Assembly (NCBI RefSeq): GCF_001183865.1
Contig: NZ_CP012020.1
Coordinates: 2,103,839-2,167,838 of the forward strand
Length of the DNA: 64,000 nt
Reading direction: 5' to 3'
DNA from: Methylophilus sp. TWE2
GTDB taxonomy: Bacteria > Pseudomonadota > Gammaproteobacteria > Burkholderiales > Methylophilaceae
Within the stretch, counting starts at the first letter, position 1; each line of letters opens with the position of its first letter. A model generated the notes under the pieces. It saw only the letters and a list, made by a program, of their open reading frames with translations, ran no database searches and was not told the origin of the DNA. Below are positions 1-8,728 of this stretch, one piece after another. Both the position numbers and the translations under genes were made by a program.

Positions 1-655
1 TGCCCGATTTGTTATACCCGTCGAAATAGCGCTTCCATGGCTGATGCGGTTCTGTATTGTCGGCCAGCCAGTAGATCCCAGGCAACCCATGAGCTTGCGC
101 GCATTGCTTAAAGGTATCAATAAACACTTCAAGATCGGGAATATCCTTCGGACTAAAAATCGAGAAAACAGGCTTGCCATCGACTTTAATATAGTTAGCA
201 GACTGAAAGTGCGGTAACAATTGGTCAAAATAAGCAGAATAGTCTTCTTTACCTAGATACAACTGCTCCTGCAAGGTAATATGTTGCCGCTTGTTATACC
301 AGGTGTGATTCGCCCAGCAAAAAGCATATTTAAAATTGAGCTGCTGATCCAGCACGAGCTGCATCGGCTTTTCCAGTAACTTTTTACCTCTGCCAAACCA
401 GTAATCGAACACCAAAAAACCGTCAATGCCGTGCTTTCCTGCGATGGCCTGCTGCCACTCAAAAACTGCGGGGTTTAACAGATCGTAGTCCCCAAACGGG
501 GTATCCGGCTTGCGTATGTGCTGCCAGCTGAAATATGACTTTGCGCTATTAAGCTGCTGCCACTCCGTGAAACCAGGTCCCCACCAGCGGTTATTTTCTT
601 CAATCTCGTGAAATTGCGGCAAATAATAAGCCAGGCTCAGTAATTTTGAACGCAT
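1..655 (-). CDS. WbsX-family glycan-processing protein (partial, 3' end outside window)
   Basis: The minus-strand reading starts with ATG at 655 and stays open to the window edge (about 218 residues visible). The opening residues contain YYLPQFHEIEENNRWWGPGF followed by TEW, which is the signature of the WbsX (GH99-like) family found in O-antigen and exopolysaccharide clusters. A later CWANHTW motif also fits. Family members are thought to act as glycosyltransferases or glycoside hydrolases on surface polysaccharide; the substrate cannot be read from sequence. The gene begins 6 bp after the stop of the GT2 gene at 662, so the two are probably co-transcribed. There is no clear Shine-Dalgarno, suggesting translational coupling. 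The C-terminus is missing. Confidence 0.85.
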   Translation of the reverse strand, partial: MRSKLLSLAYYLPQFHEIEENNRWWGPGFTEWQQLNSAKSYFSWQHIRKPDTPFGDYDLLNPAVFEWQQAIAGKHGIDGFLVFDYWFGRGKKLLEKPMQLVLDQQLNFKYAFCWANHTWYNKRQHITLQEQLYLGKEDYSAYFDQLLPHFQSANYIKVDGKPVFSIFSPKDIPDLEVFIDTFKQCAQAHGLPGIYWLADNTEPHQPWKRYFDGYNKSG

Positions 656-661
656 GATAGG

Positions 662-1477
662 TTATTGATCCAGGCAGCTATCGGCGAGAATGGCCTCACC
701 GTCTATTCCGCGTAGCTTGGCGTTAATGCGCTTGGTGCCTTCACGCATATTTTTGTCGCTGGTGCCTAATTGCGGATTAAAAATCAGCGTCGCATGATTG
801 AGATGATCTACATACTCACCTAATTGCAATGAGTCTAGAAACAGCATCTGATAACCAGCGGCCACCATTTTTTCATGCATCACTTTACCTGCTGTCTGGT
901 CACCATCAGAAAAACTGGTATTCAATGCACGAATCACGTCTGTACGATACATGGCACAGTGGCTGCGAAGATAGTATTTACTCTGGTCAAGCCGATTTGG
1001 ATTATAGCCTCGGTAACCAAAGCATTGATGCAAGGCCTTTTTCCAGCATTGTTCAAACTGTATCCCCCAACGCTGCAATGCCGTTTTTGACTCCAGCTTC
1101 CATGAGCCCACACCGGCCAGCGCGGGCTGCTCGTCGAAAGGTTTTAATAGCACATCCAGCCAGTCACTGCGTTTGACAAATGTATCGGTATGAATGGATA
1201 AGACAAATGGCGTCTTGACTTCAGCAAGCGCAAGATCCAGCGCACGCGAATGCGATAAGGGGACGGTATCATCCGGGGCGGGTTGACGTTCAATCAACTT
1301 AATCCAGGATAAACCACGCAAATATGCCAAGGAAGCATCCTGAGAGTTGTTGTCTATCACCACCACTTCAACTTGACTGAAATCAGTAAATTTACGCAAC
1401 AAGCGCAAACAGATTTTAGTGATTTCAGGCGTTTTGTAGTTGGGCACCAGTATGGTGACTTTTTTTTCTTTTGCCAT
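662..1477 (-). CDS. Glycosyltransferase family 2
   Basis: A GT-A fold glycosyltransferase of about 271 residues. It opens with KKVTILVPNYKTPEI and continues with VVVIDNNSQD, the nucleotide-sugar binding strand and loop. A HTDTF motif in the position of the metal-binding DxD follows. It probably adds a sugar to a surface glycan together with the WbsX gene downstream; donor and acceptor are unknown. A longer reading frame runs back to 1513, but I chose ATG 1477 (MAKEKK) because a near-consensus promoter (1485-1513) lies inside that extension. Its predicted transcription start falls at or next to this ATG, so the mRNA may be leaderless. Confidence 0.85.
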   Translation of the reverse strand: MAKEKKVTILVPNYKTPEITKICLRLLRKFTDFSQVEVVVIDNNSQDASLAYLRGLSWIKLIERQPAPDDTVPLSHSRALDLALAEVKTPFVLSIHTDTFVKRSDWLDVLLKPFDEQPALAGVGSWKLESKTALQRWGIQFEQCWKKALHQCFGYRGYNPNRLDQSKYYLRSHCAMYRTDVIRALNTSFSDGDQTAGKVMHEKMVAAGYQMLFLDSLQLGEYVDHLNHATLIFNPQLGTSDKNMREGTKRINAKLRGIDGEAILADSCLDQ

Positions 1478-1484
1478 GTTCGGT

Positions 1485-1513
1485 ATTATAGTTGAGTAGA
1501 CGCACCCTCTCAA
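1485..1513 (-). promoter_or_regulatory. Sigma70 promoter of the GT2 gene, probably leaderless
   Basis: On the minus strand TTGAGA (1513-1508), a 17-bp spacer and a perfect TATAAT (1490-1485) precede the GT2 start ATG at 1477. The usual 6-7 nt from the -10 box to the transcription start puts +1 at about 1478, next to the initiator A. No ribosome binding site is present. Confidence 0.65.
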
Positions 1514-1523
1514 AGGTGCTCAA

Positions 1524-2207
1524 TTAATGGTGAACGTCGTTATTCAGGCACATTTCCAGATGGTGACACACGACTATGTGATGCTGTTTGCAGTAACTCT
1601 GCCAATCTGGCATATCCGTCCAGTCCGATACAAATATAAAATCTAGCCCGGCACCTGTCGACGCTTGGTGATCAAAGCGACTATCACCAATAAACAGGGC
1701 AGGAAACTGGATGGTGCCATCCGCAATCATGTTTGCCAGATGCTCATTTTTTTTGGTGGGGCCACCATAAATGCCCAGTTCGAACAAATTATCCAGGCCA
1801 CGGCGCGGAAAAATGTTCCTGAGCTCTTCCTGGTCCCCTCCTGACATCAGCATCCATTTTGCTTGTGCAGTTTCTTGCTTCAGCTCGTTTAACGCCGGGG
1901 CAACCTCACATTGCATCAAGGTTTCGTCGAGGATCTCAGTAAAGGTATCCATAAAGGCCTGGAACAATTCCGGTGTCAGCGGCTGCTTGATGATCTCGGT
2001 AATGTAATAGCGGATTTTGTCATTACGCGGGATGCTACCGAGCTTGATATGGTAGTCGACAAACGCTTGCGCCTGTTCGTCTGTCCCACCCATCCGTTTG
2101 GCGGTATTGTAATAAGCATCCACTTTGGTCTGATTACTATTGAGGACGACACCATCGCAATCAAGCACGATGGTTTTGTATTGGGAAAGGTCTGGGCGCT
2201 GTGACAT
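1524..2207 (-). CDS. HAD-superfamily hydrolase (phosphatase)
   Basis: A 227-residue haloacid-dehalogenase-type phosphatase. Motif I is VLDCDGVVLNSNQ, with the nucleophile D16 and acid D18. Motif II is the MLMSGG serine, a lysine in PTKKNE serves as motif III, and motif IV is IGDSRFD. The helical cap between motifs I and II resembles phosphoglucomutase/phosphoglycolate-type HADs. The substrate is unknown. It sits between the eda terminator (2224-2247) and the GT2 gene, so a sugar-phosphate or nucleotide-sugar intermediate is a reasonable guess. The start at 2207 has no clear Shine-Dalgarno; its leader overlaps the terminator U-tract. Confidence 0.82.
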   Translation of the reverse strand: MSQRPDLSQYKTIVLDCDGVVLNSNQTKVDAYYNTAKRMGGTDEQAQAFVDYHIKLGSIPRNDKIRYYITEIIKQPLTPELFQAFMDTFTEILDETLMQCEVAPALNELKQETAQAKWMLMSGGDQEELRNIFPRRGLDNLFELGIYGGPTKKNEHLANMIADGTIQFPALFIGDSRFDHQASTGAGLDFIFVSDWTDMPDWQSYCKQHHIVVCHHLEMCLNNDVHH

Positions 2208-2223
2208 AGGCTGAATAATAAAA

Positions 2224-2247
2224 AAGGCTTGTATTACTACAAGCCTT
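2224..2247 (-). terminator. Intrinsic terminator after eda
   Basis: AAGGCTTGTA, a 4-nt loop and TACAAGCCTT form a perfect 10-bp stem. On the minus strand it is followed by a run of six T and further T-rich sequence. It lies 30 bp past the eda stop and ends the edd-eda transcript. Confidence 0.88.
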
Positions 2248-2276
2248 CATTATAAACGATAGACTGAATGCGTCGC

Positions 2277-2906
2277 TTATTTCGCAGCGACAATCGCCGA
2301 TGCTTCTTTCGCCAGTTTGGTGATATGCGCCCAATCTTTGTTTGCGACGGCATCTGCTGGCGTCAACCACGTGCCGCCACAGACGACGACATTAGGCAAA
2401 GCCAGGAACTGTGGTGCACTTTCAACGCTCACGCCACCTGTTGGGCAGAATTTCACATCAGCAAACGGGCCGGCAAAGCCTTTAAGCAAGTTAATACCAC
2501 CCACAGCGACTGCAGGGAACAATTTCAGGAAGTAGTAATCATCGGCATTCGCCATCATGATCTCTGAGCCTGTAGACACGCCTGGCAGCAATGGCAGGCC
2601 GATTTCACGGGCATATTTACCCAACTCACTGGTGTAGCCTGGGCTGACTGCAAACTGGCAACCTACATCTTTTGAGTTCTTGGCATCCTTGAGGTTTCGC
2701 ACAGTGCCGGAACCCAAAATCGCATCAGGCACATGCTTGGCAATTTCCTCCATGGCTTGCAAAGCCACTGGTGAACGCAAAGTCACTTCCAGCACCTTGA
2801 TGCCGCCTTCCAGCAGGGCTTCTGCCATAGGCACGGCATCTTCCACTTTGTTGATGACAATGACCGGAATCACCGGGCCATGATTAGCTAACTCTAATGT
2901 ACTCAT
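2277..2906 (-). CDS. eda: KDPG/KHG aldolase
   Basis: 2-dehydro-3-deoxy-6-phosphogluconate aldolase, the cytosolic second enzyme of the Entner-Doudoroff pathway. It splits KDPG into pyruvate and glyceraldehyde 3-phosphate. From MSTLEL the protein is 209 residues, the usual family length. KVLEVTLR carries the catalytic glutamate (about E40) and the phosphate-site arginine, and FLKLFPA carries the Schiff-base lysine (K128). The reading frame extends upstream to 2960, but those 18 residues are not family-like, so ATG 2906 is preferred. It lies downstream of edd, separated by a 100-bp palindromic element (2990-3089). Confidence 0.95.
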   Translation of the reverse strand: MSTLELANHGPVIPVIVINKVEDAVPMAEALLEGGIKVLEVTLRSPVALQAMEEIAKHVPDAILGSGTVRNLKDAKNSKDVGCQFAVSPGYTSELGKYAREIGLPLLPGVSTGSEIMMANADDYYFLKLFPAVAVGGINLLKGFAGPFADVKFCPTGGVSVESAPQFLALPNVVVCGGTWLTPADAVANKDWAHITKLAKEASAIVAAK

Positions 2907-2989
2907 AGTCTCTATCAGTTTGAATAAAATTTGAGAGGCTTCAAGTGCATTCACTCGCACTTAAAGAATTATTTTCTTTGGCATCCATT

Positions 2990-3089
2990 AAACTTTGACA
3001 ATCAAGCGATAACGCGACGTACGAGCGCAGACAGTACAATAAGTACGGCAAGCGAGTACAACAAAGTTAGCGCTTGATTTGCAAAGTTT
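2990..3089 (-). repeat. Stop-codon-linked imperfect palindrome, copy A (edd-eda gap)
   Basis: An inverted repeat of 100 bp with outer arms AAACTTTG/CAAAGTTT, then AATCAAGCG/CGCTTGATT and TAAC/GTTA. The apex is GTAC-N5-GTAC. In the direction of edd transcription the apex reads GCCGTACTTATTGTACTG. The outer arm overlaps the TAA of edd (3088-3090). It is related to copies B, C and D. It may act as an mRNA 3'-end structure or partial terminator between edd and eda. Confidence 0.8.
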
Positions 3090-4902
3090 ATAACCAGGTG
3101 ACTGCGCCTTCTTCGGCTGACAATACATTCCTACGCATGCCACCGAACAATTCACGACCCAAGCCATGCGCATTGTAATGGCGCTTGGCATCACTCAATT
3201 CCTCAGCTTCACGTTCAGCCCAGGTATCTTCGTCTACCAGCACATTCAACTGACCGACGGTACCATTCAAGCGGATAATGTCGCCGTTGCGGATTTTGGC
3301 AATGGGGCCACCAGCGCTTGCTTCAGGACTCAAGTGAATTGCTGCCGGGATCTTGCCAGACGCGCCACTCATACGGCCATCTGTGACAATCGCCACGCGG
3401 AAACCCTTGTTCTGCAAAACCGCCAGTGGTGGCGTCAGTTTATGCAGTTCCGGCATACCATTGGCTTTAGGGCCCTGGAAACGCACCACGGCGACAAAGT
3501 CTTTTTCCAGCTCGCCACGGTCGAAGGCTGCTAGCAGCTCTTCCTGTGCATCAAACACAATCGCAGGCGCTTCAATAATATGACGGTCTTCTGGCACCGC
3601 AGAAATCTTGATCACGCTACGGCCTAAATTACCTTTAAGCAAACGCAGGCCACCTGACTCATTGAAAGGATGTGCTGCGGTACGTACGATGGTTTCGTCA
3701 CCGCTTTCAGCCGGGTAGTCCTTCCAGACCAGCTTGTCACCTTCTTTTTCAGGTTTTTTGCCGTAAGAACGTAAATCGCCACCGTCAACAGTGTAGACAT
3801 CAGGGTACATGTAGCCCCCCTCAATGAGCTCGCGGATCACAAAGCCAGGGCCACCTGCGGTCTGGAACTCGTTGACGTCAGCCTTACCGTTAGGATACAC
3901 ACTTGCCAGTAAAGGTGTGGCTTTTGCCAGGTAGTGAAAATCAGTCCAGTCAATGATGATACCTGCGGCACGTGCAACCGCTACCCAGTGGATCAAATGA
4001 TTGGTAGAACCACCTGTCGCCAGCAAGGCCACCATAGCATTCACAATCACGTGCTCATCTACCAGGCGGCCAATCGGCACAAATTTGTCTTTCTTGGCAT
4101 TTTGCAATACCAAGCGCACAGCCTCACGGGTCAAGTCTTCACGCATGCCATCATGCGGATGAATAAACGCCGCCCCTGGTACATGCAAGCCCATCGCTTC
4201 GAGTAGCATCTGGTTACTGTTGGCTGTTCCATAGAAGGTGCAGGTACCGGCGCCGTGATATGCCGCTGACTCACTGGCCAGCAACTCATCGCGATCACAC
4301 AGGCCTTGCGCGTATTTTTCGCGTACTTTGGATTTGGAGGTGTTATCAATACCGGTGCTCATCGGGCCTGCTGGCACGAATACACATGGCAAATGGCCAA
4401 AGTGCAAGGCACCAATCAGCAACCCCGGCACGATCTTGTCACACACGCCCAACAGTAATGCGGCGTCAAACACGTCATGTGACAATGCCACAGCAGTACT
4501 CATGGCAATGGTATCGCGGCTGAACAGGCTAAGCTCCATGCCGGGCTCACCCTGGGTAATGCCGTCACACATGGCGGGCACACCGCCAGCAACCTGTACA
4601 GTGGCGCCGTGCTTGCGTGCTTCATCTCGAATAATATCGGGATAGTTCACATAAGGCTGGTGGGCAGACAACATCTCGTTGTAAGCGGTCACAATGCCGA
4701 CATGGGTGGGCTTTTCAGCATAAATTTTGAACTTGTCGTTTTGTGGCATGGCCGCAAATGCGTGCGCCACATTGGCACAGCCCAGGCGGTCTGGGCCCTT
4801 TTCGCGGTTCAGGTAATCATCAATGCGCTGCAAATACGCCTTACGTGTCGGACGGCTACGCTCGATGATGCGTTCTGTTACTTCAATGTGAGATTGTTTC
4901 AT
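3088..4902 (-). CDS. edd: 6-phosphogluconate dehydratase
   Basis: First enzyme of the Entner-Doudoroff branch: dehydrates 6-phosphogluconate to KDPG. At 604 residues it is the standard family length. IlvD/Edd signatures are visible: [36 protein letters not shown] and [15 protein letters not shown]. The cysteines in MCDG and VCDK, with a further conserved one, are expected to hold the iron-sulphur cluster. It starts at ATG 4902, behind a near-consensus promoter at 5028-5056 with an operator-like palindrome at the predicted +1. In methylotrophs using the ribulose monophosphate cycle, edd/eda provide the cleavage branch; that role here is inferred. Confidence 0.96.
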   Translation of the reverse strand: MKQSHIEVTERIIERSRPTRKAYLQRIDDYLNREKGPDRLGCANVAHAFAAMPQNDKFKIYAEKPTHVGIVTAYNEMLSAHQPYVNYPDIIRDEARKHGATVQVAGGVPAMCDGITQGEPGMELSLFSRDTIAMSTAVALSHDVFDAALLLGVCDKIVPGLLIGALHFGHLPCVFVPAGPMSTGIDNTSKSKVREKYAQGLCDRDELLASESAAYHGAGTCTFYGTANSNQMLLEAMGLHVPGAAFIHPHDGMREDLTREAVRLVLQNAKKDKFVPIGRLVDEHVIVNAMVALLATGGSTNHLIHWVAVARAAGIIIDWTDFHYLAKATPLLASVYPNGKADVNEFQTAGGPGFVIRELIEGGYMYPDVYTVDGGDLRSYGKKPEKEGDKLVWKDYPAESGDETIVRTAAHPFNESGGLRLLKGNLGRSVIKISAVPEDRHIIEAPAIVFDAQEELLAAFDRGELEKDFVAVVRFQGPKANGMPELHKLTPPLAVLQNKGFRVAIVTDGRMSGASGKIPAAIHLSPEASAGGPIAKIRNGDIIRLNGTVGQLNVLVDEDTWAEREAEELSDAKRHYNAHGLGRELFGGMRRNVLSAEEGAVTWL

Positions 4903-5010
4903 TGACTATCGCTCAACTGTGTTTTAACTACCTGATGAACTATCCTAGATGAACTGCTTTGAACTTGCTATTTAGTCACAGTTTAGGGTCGTAATATATA
5001 TGAATCCAAA

Positions 5011-5025
5011 CAGGTTCCCTACCTG
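5011..5025. promoter_or_regulatory. Operator-like palindrome at the edd transcription start
   Basis: CAGGT-N5-ACCTG lies just downstream of the edd -10 box and spans the predicted +1. This is a typical repressor position. It does not match the HexR or GntR consensus that I know, so no regulator is assigned. Confidence 0.45.
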
Positions 5026-5027
5026 CG

Positions 5028-5056
5028 ATTATCGCCAAACTGGTGCAAGACGTCAA
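5028..5056 (-). promoter_or_regulatory. Sigma70 promoter of edd-eda
   Basis: TTGACG (5056-5051), a 17-bp spacer and GATAAT (5033-5028) on the minus strand. Predicted +1 is near 5021, giving a leader of about 120 nt before edd. Confidence 0.65.
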
Positions 5057-5125
5057 ACTGAATTACCAGATTTGATTGTTTTTTTAGAGGATTCAATGAC
5101 TTAAAACAATATACACCGTTTGCAG

Positions 5126-5160
5126 AAACCAGCTTGAAGCGGTGTGCTTCAGGCTGGTTT
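5126..5160 (-). terminator. Hairpin terminator after the carbamoyltransferase
   Basis: AAACCAGC-T-TGAAG and CTTCA-G-GCTGGTTT form a 14-bp stem with one G-T pair and a 7-nt loop, directly past the carbamoyltransferase stop. The T-tract that follows on the minus strand is short, so termination may be partial. Confidence 0.6.
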
Positions 5161-6897
5161 TCAGGCAGACTTGGTGACCAGAATATCTTCCATCATCAGA
5201 TATTCGAGATCGCAGCCATAAAACATGTTCAGGGCATCGGTCGGGCTGCAAATCATGGGTTCGCCACGCCGGTTGAGTGAAGTATTGAGCACCACGCCAT
5301 TGCCGCGCAATTGCTCCAGATGTTCAATCAAAGCGTAATAGCGTGGATTGGTTGCCTTGGTAACGATCTGCGCGCGTGCCGTTCCGTCTTCGTGCACAAC
5401 TTCTGGAATACGTGCTTTCCAGGCCGGGTTCACATCAAAGGTAAACGTCATGTATGGCGCCGGATGATCGGTTTGCAGGATATCTTCTGCCACACGGTCA
5501 AGCATGCTCGGGCAGAATGGCCGCCAGCGTTCACGGTATTTAATCTGCGCATTAATACGGTCGGCCACGCCAGGAAAGCTTGGATCCCCGAGGATACTGC
5601 GGCAACCCAACGCACGCGGGCCAAACTCCATGCGGCCCTGAAACCAGGCCAAAGGATTCCCTGCCGCCAGCAACTCGGCCGCTTTACGCGGGCCATCTTC
5701 TACGCGGGTAAAGACCGGCTTGGACGGATGGGCTTCACACGCAGCGATACATTCTTCGTTCGTGAAAGCAGGCCCGAGGTAGGCATGTTCCATTTTATGG
5801 ATGGTTTCGCCGGCCAGGTGTGCAGCATACGTGGCTGCGCCCAGGCTGGTACCATTATCGCCAGACGCCGGTTGCACAAACAATTCTTTCACATGCGGCA
5901 AGGCGATAATGCGCTGATTGAGCTTCACATTAAGCGCCACCCCGCCCGCCATCACAATCTTACCGGTCTCGCGGATGATATCGCCCAGATAATACTCAAT
6001 CATCTGCAAAGCCAAGTCTTCGAGTAGCTTTTGCACACTGGCCGCGTAGTGGATATACGGATCGTCGATCTCGTCACCTTCGCGCTTGGGCCCTAACCAC
6101 TCAATGAGTTTAGGCGTGAAGTAATAACCCTTAGATTTGCCATCAGGACCTTGCTCCTTATAGCGACGCAAACCCACTACGTTCACGTATTCGGTATTGA
6201 TGATGAGCTCACCATTTTCAAACTTGGCCAGGCGGCTTAAGTCATATTTATTAGGATCGCCATAAGGCGCCATGCCCATGACCTTAAACTCACCATCGAG
6301 CATTTCAAAACCCAGGTATTCCGTGATGGCGCCATATAGGCCACCCAGTGAATCCGGGTCATAGAATTCTTTTATCTTGTGAATCTTGCCGTTTTCGCCA
6401 TAACCGAAAAAGGTCGTCGCATACTCACCTTTACCATCAATGCCGACAATCGCTGTTTTTTCTTTGAATCCACTCAGGTGATAAGCACTGGATGCATGCG
6501 CCAGATGGTGCTCAACCGGCACATATTTGGCTTTGGTCAAGCCCAATTCTTCCATCAGTTTGAGCGATTTGTCACGGTTGCGGCGGAAACGGCGGTTCCC
6601 GTTAAAAATTGCATCCAGCGAACGGTCGGGAGCATACCAGTAGCGTTTGGCATAATGCCAGCGCGCAGCAGAAGTCAACGGTATTTCACCATAAGGAAAA
6701 GCGACAATATCCACTTGGTCTGGCGTGATGCCTGCCTGCTTCAAACAGAATCTTGCGGCTTCATAAGGCCAGTGGTTTTTGGCGTGCTTGTCGCGGATAA
6801 AACGTTCTTCTTCCGCCGCAGCGACAATTTTGCCGTCCACCAGAATGGCAGCCGAAGCGTCATGCCCCAAGGCACCGGATAAACCTAAAACAATCAT
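5161..6897 (-). CDS. Carbamoyltransferase (NodU/CmcH/TobZ family)
   Basis: A 578-residue O-carbamoyltransferase using carbamoyl phosphate and ATP. The N-terminal Kae1-like domain opens LGLSGALGHDASAAIL and carries the HHLAHA metal-binding motif at residues 130-135. GGVALNVKLNQR belongs to the nucleotide site. The C-terminal YrdC-like domain has FGPRALGCRSIL at about residue 425 and RERWRPFCPSML. NodU carbamoylates Nod factors and CmcH/TobZ carbamoylate antibiotics; many environmental relatives act on surface glycans. The gene follows the tandem kinase-like gene by 34 bp on the same strand, so a joint role in decorating LPS or another cell-surface sugar is inferred. A hairpin terminator follows. 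Confidence 0.92.
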   Translation of the reverse strand: MIVLGLSGALGHDASAAILVDGKIVAAAEEERFIRDKHAKNHWPYEAARFCLKQAGITPDQVDIVAFPYGEIPLTSAARWHYAKRYWYAPDRSLDAIFNGNRRFRRNRDKSLKLMEELGLTKAKYVPVEHHLAHASSAYHLSGFKEKTAIVGIDGKGEYATTFFGYGENGKIHKIKEFYDPDSLGGLYGAITEYLGFEMLDGEFKVMGMAPYGDPNKYDLSRLAKFENGELIINTEYVNVVGLRRYKEQGPDGKSKGYYFTPKLIEWLGPKREGDEIDDPYIHYAASVQKLLEDLALQMIEYYLGDIIRETGKIVMAGGVALNVKLNQRIIALPHVKELFVQPASGDNGTSLGAATYAAHLAGETIHKMEHAYLGPAFTNEECIAACEAHPSKPVFTRVEDGPRKAAELLAAGNPLAWFQGRMEFGPRALGCRSILGDPSFPGVADRINAQIKYRERWRPFCPSMLDRVAEDILQTDHPAPYMTFTFDVNPAWKARIPEVVHEDGTARAQIVTKATNPRYYALIEHLEQLRGNGVVLNTSLNRRGEPMICSPTDALNMFYGCDLEYLMMEDILVTKSA

Positions 6898-6931
6898 GCA
6901 GAAACTCGCGTAATGATCTTAATGGAAACAA

Positions 6932-8380
6932 CTAAATGGAAATGCCTGCCAGTTTTAGTGGCGTATGGTCCTGATAAACCAGGCTAAACGACTTCACCAG
7001 CGCATTATACAGGGAAGTATCGGCTTGCCAATTTTGCAGCAGGCGGCGAATATCTTTGGCATGGGCCCGCAAAGCCATTTGTGTGCGGCGGTGCTGTTGC
7101 ATGCTATCGAGGTCAATAACGACAATCTCACCCTGATCAGTCACCTGCAAATTGCTAGTTTTCATATCACCATGGGAAATCTTGAGCAAAAACCACTGGT
7201 AGCAAAGCGTGACCAGTTGCTCGATCACGCGCTGGCGCATATCTTGATCGCGGCATTGCTGAAAAAAAGTATTCGCATCAGGCCATGGACTATAGGCAGA
7301 CACAAAATAGGCGCGGCCACGCAGACCATAAAAGCGGCGCTCGTACATCAATAGTGGTTGCGGAGTAAGCATGCCATAGTATCGCAGGCGATGTGCATTC
7401 TGCCATGAAGACATTGCTCGACTAGGCCGCCATGCACGGCTTAAAGCATGCCAGCAGTGCTTGATATTATACCGCTTAATGACGACCGCTCTGTCTTGCA
7501 ACTGAGTATGGACAACGGTGCAGGTATTACCCGCCTTGAGCACCTGACCACAATGCATGGCAACCTCCAGCGCGGGTAGATCGGTGATGTGAAGTCCACC
7601 GGCAGTCGTCACTGATTGCGCAGACTGCGAATCTCGGTGCCAACTCACGTCACTGCAGTTACGCAAGAGTTTACGCGTCACAAACCGCTCGACTTCACGC
7701 GTTTTCATCTCACGAGCCGACGCCAGAACTTGAGTAGCTGGCAACGTCTCTGTCCAGCCACGAACTTTGAGGTAGGTTTGCAGCAACATTTCCGTCATCT
7801 TCATCTGATCCAGCACATGCAACTTTGCAATCAATTCTGAAAGTTGCATGTGTGACTGCTTCAGGCTGATGGATTGCTGCCGTATCCCGTCTCCATCAAT
7901 CGCCCATACCAAGCCATCCGCCAATAAAAAATTCTTCAAGTGTAAGTCTGTTTGGCAGAGATTTGCCGCGTGCTGACGTGCAAGCACTTCCACTAGCTCG
8001 CACAACAAATGACAACGAGAGGCATCATCAGATTGCAGATAGGCCGCTTCAGCATCCATCGCATGGGGTACTTCCGCGTATAAAAGACCAAAGACCTGAT
8101 CTGATTGATGATCAAAAGTCCCATGCCATAGCAAGTCCGGGGTGCGAATGCCCGCCTGCCCCATGGCCTGAGCGCCGTCTGCATCACGGCGGGCATAGCG
8201 AGCAGCATCCTTCCCCATAAAGAGCTTCGCATAAACAGCCTGACCGTTCCAACGCCCTTTGCAAACCAGCCGACGGCCTTTGAGCACACGGACCAGCGTA
8301 TCCAGATACAGGATTGAGTGGTCTGCCAGTGTGATTGGTAGATGCAGTGGGCCAGGAGATGTCAATTGCGTCAGTATCAT
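6932..8380 (-). CDS. Tandem WaaP/Kdo-kinase-like protein (two kinase folds)
   Basis: A 482-residue protein that appears to hold two lipopolysaccharide-kinase-like domains. Domain 1 (about 25-190) has a candidate ATP lysine in VYAKLF (K52), a catalytic loop TDLHLKN (144-150) and a metal motif IDGDG (D162). Domain 2 (about 280-465) has VIKRY (K302), SHGDMKTSN (402-410) and IDLD (422-425). WaaP/KdkA/InaA proteins phosphorylate LPS core sugars. Both loops keep the aspartate and asparagine, so both may be active, with domain 1 slightly atypical. It is the first gene of a pair with the carbamoyltransferase and is divergent from an LpxL-type acyltransferase, which supports a lipid A/LPS role. Confidence 0.75.
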   Translation of the reverse strand: MILTQLTSPGPLHLPITLADHSILYLDTLVRVLKGRRLVCKGRWNGQAVYAKLFMGKDAARYARRDADGAQAMGQAGIRTPDLLWHGTFDHQSDQVFGLLYAEVPHAMDAEAAYLQSDDASRCHLLCELVEVLARQHAANLCQTDLHLKNFLLADGLVWAIDGDGIRQQSISLKQSHMQLSELIAKLHVLDQMKMTEMLLQTYLKVRGWTETLPATQVLASAREMKTREVERFVTRKLLRNCSDVSWHRDSQSAQSVTTAGGLHITDLPALEVAMHCGQVLKAGNTCTVVHTQLQDRAVVIKRYNIKHCWHALSRAWRPSRAMSSWQNAHRLRYYGMLTPQPLLMYERRFYGLRGRAYFVSAYSPWPDANTFFQQCRDQDMRQRVIEQLVTLCYQWFLLKISHGDMKTSNLQVTDQGEIVVIDLDSMQQHRRTQMALRAHAKDIRRLLQNWQADTSLYNALVKSFSLVYQDHTPLKLAGISI

Positions 8381-8728
8381 ACTTGCGTCAAGATTCCTGG
8401 TTTTTTGCAGCCATGTGGCGTATTAACATACCAGCGTTGCTTGTTGCTTATAAGCATAAAGGATGAATACATAAGTCATGTTTATCTTGGTACGATGATT
8501 CTTTGCCCGCGAGGCTACCAGGCAAGATAGCGTTCATGCATAGACTCAAAAATCGATTAATCCAAGCAATATCGCTCATAGTGACCTGCCATGATCAGTC
8601 GCGTTTATTTACAAAATAAATCAATCAATGGCAGGCTAACAAACCATGATTTGTTAATATGATGCGTTTACGGCGTGGATTTTAACAGAATGCACCCGAA
8701 ATGAGATTTTCGACAAGGCAGATTTTTG
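8381..8728. other. Divergent intergenic region (kinase / acyltransferase)
   Basis: About 350 bp without a credible gene. It must carry the promoters for the minus-strand kinase gene and the plus-strand acyltransferase. The main structure is the palindrome at 8585-8635. No tRNA or other RNA gene was recognised. Confidence 0.6.
8585..8635. promoter_or_regulatory. Long inverted repeat upstream of the acyltransferase gene
   Basis: CCTGCCAT (8585-8592) pairs with ATGGCAGG (8628-8635). Inside it TTTATTT and AAATAAA form a second stem around a short loop. It lies about 95 bp before the acyltransferase start. It could be an operator or a leader hairpin; no T-tract marks it as a terminator. Confidence 0.45.

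Noticed and set aside
5311..6027. Long open frame (238 codons) on the plus strand
   Set aside because: It lies wholly antisense to the well-supported carbamoyltransferase gene, and its translation has no recognisable domain.
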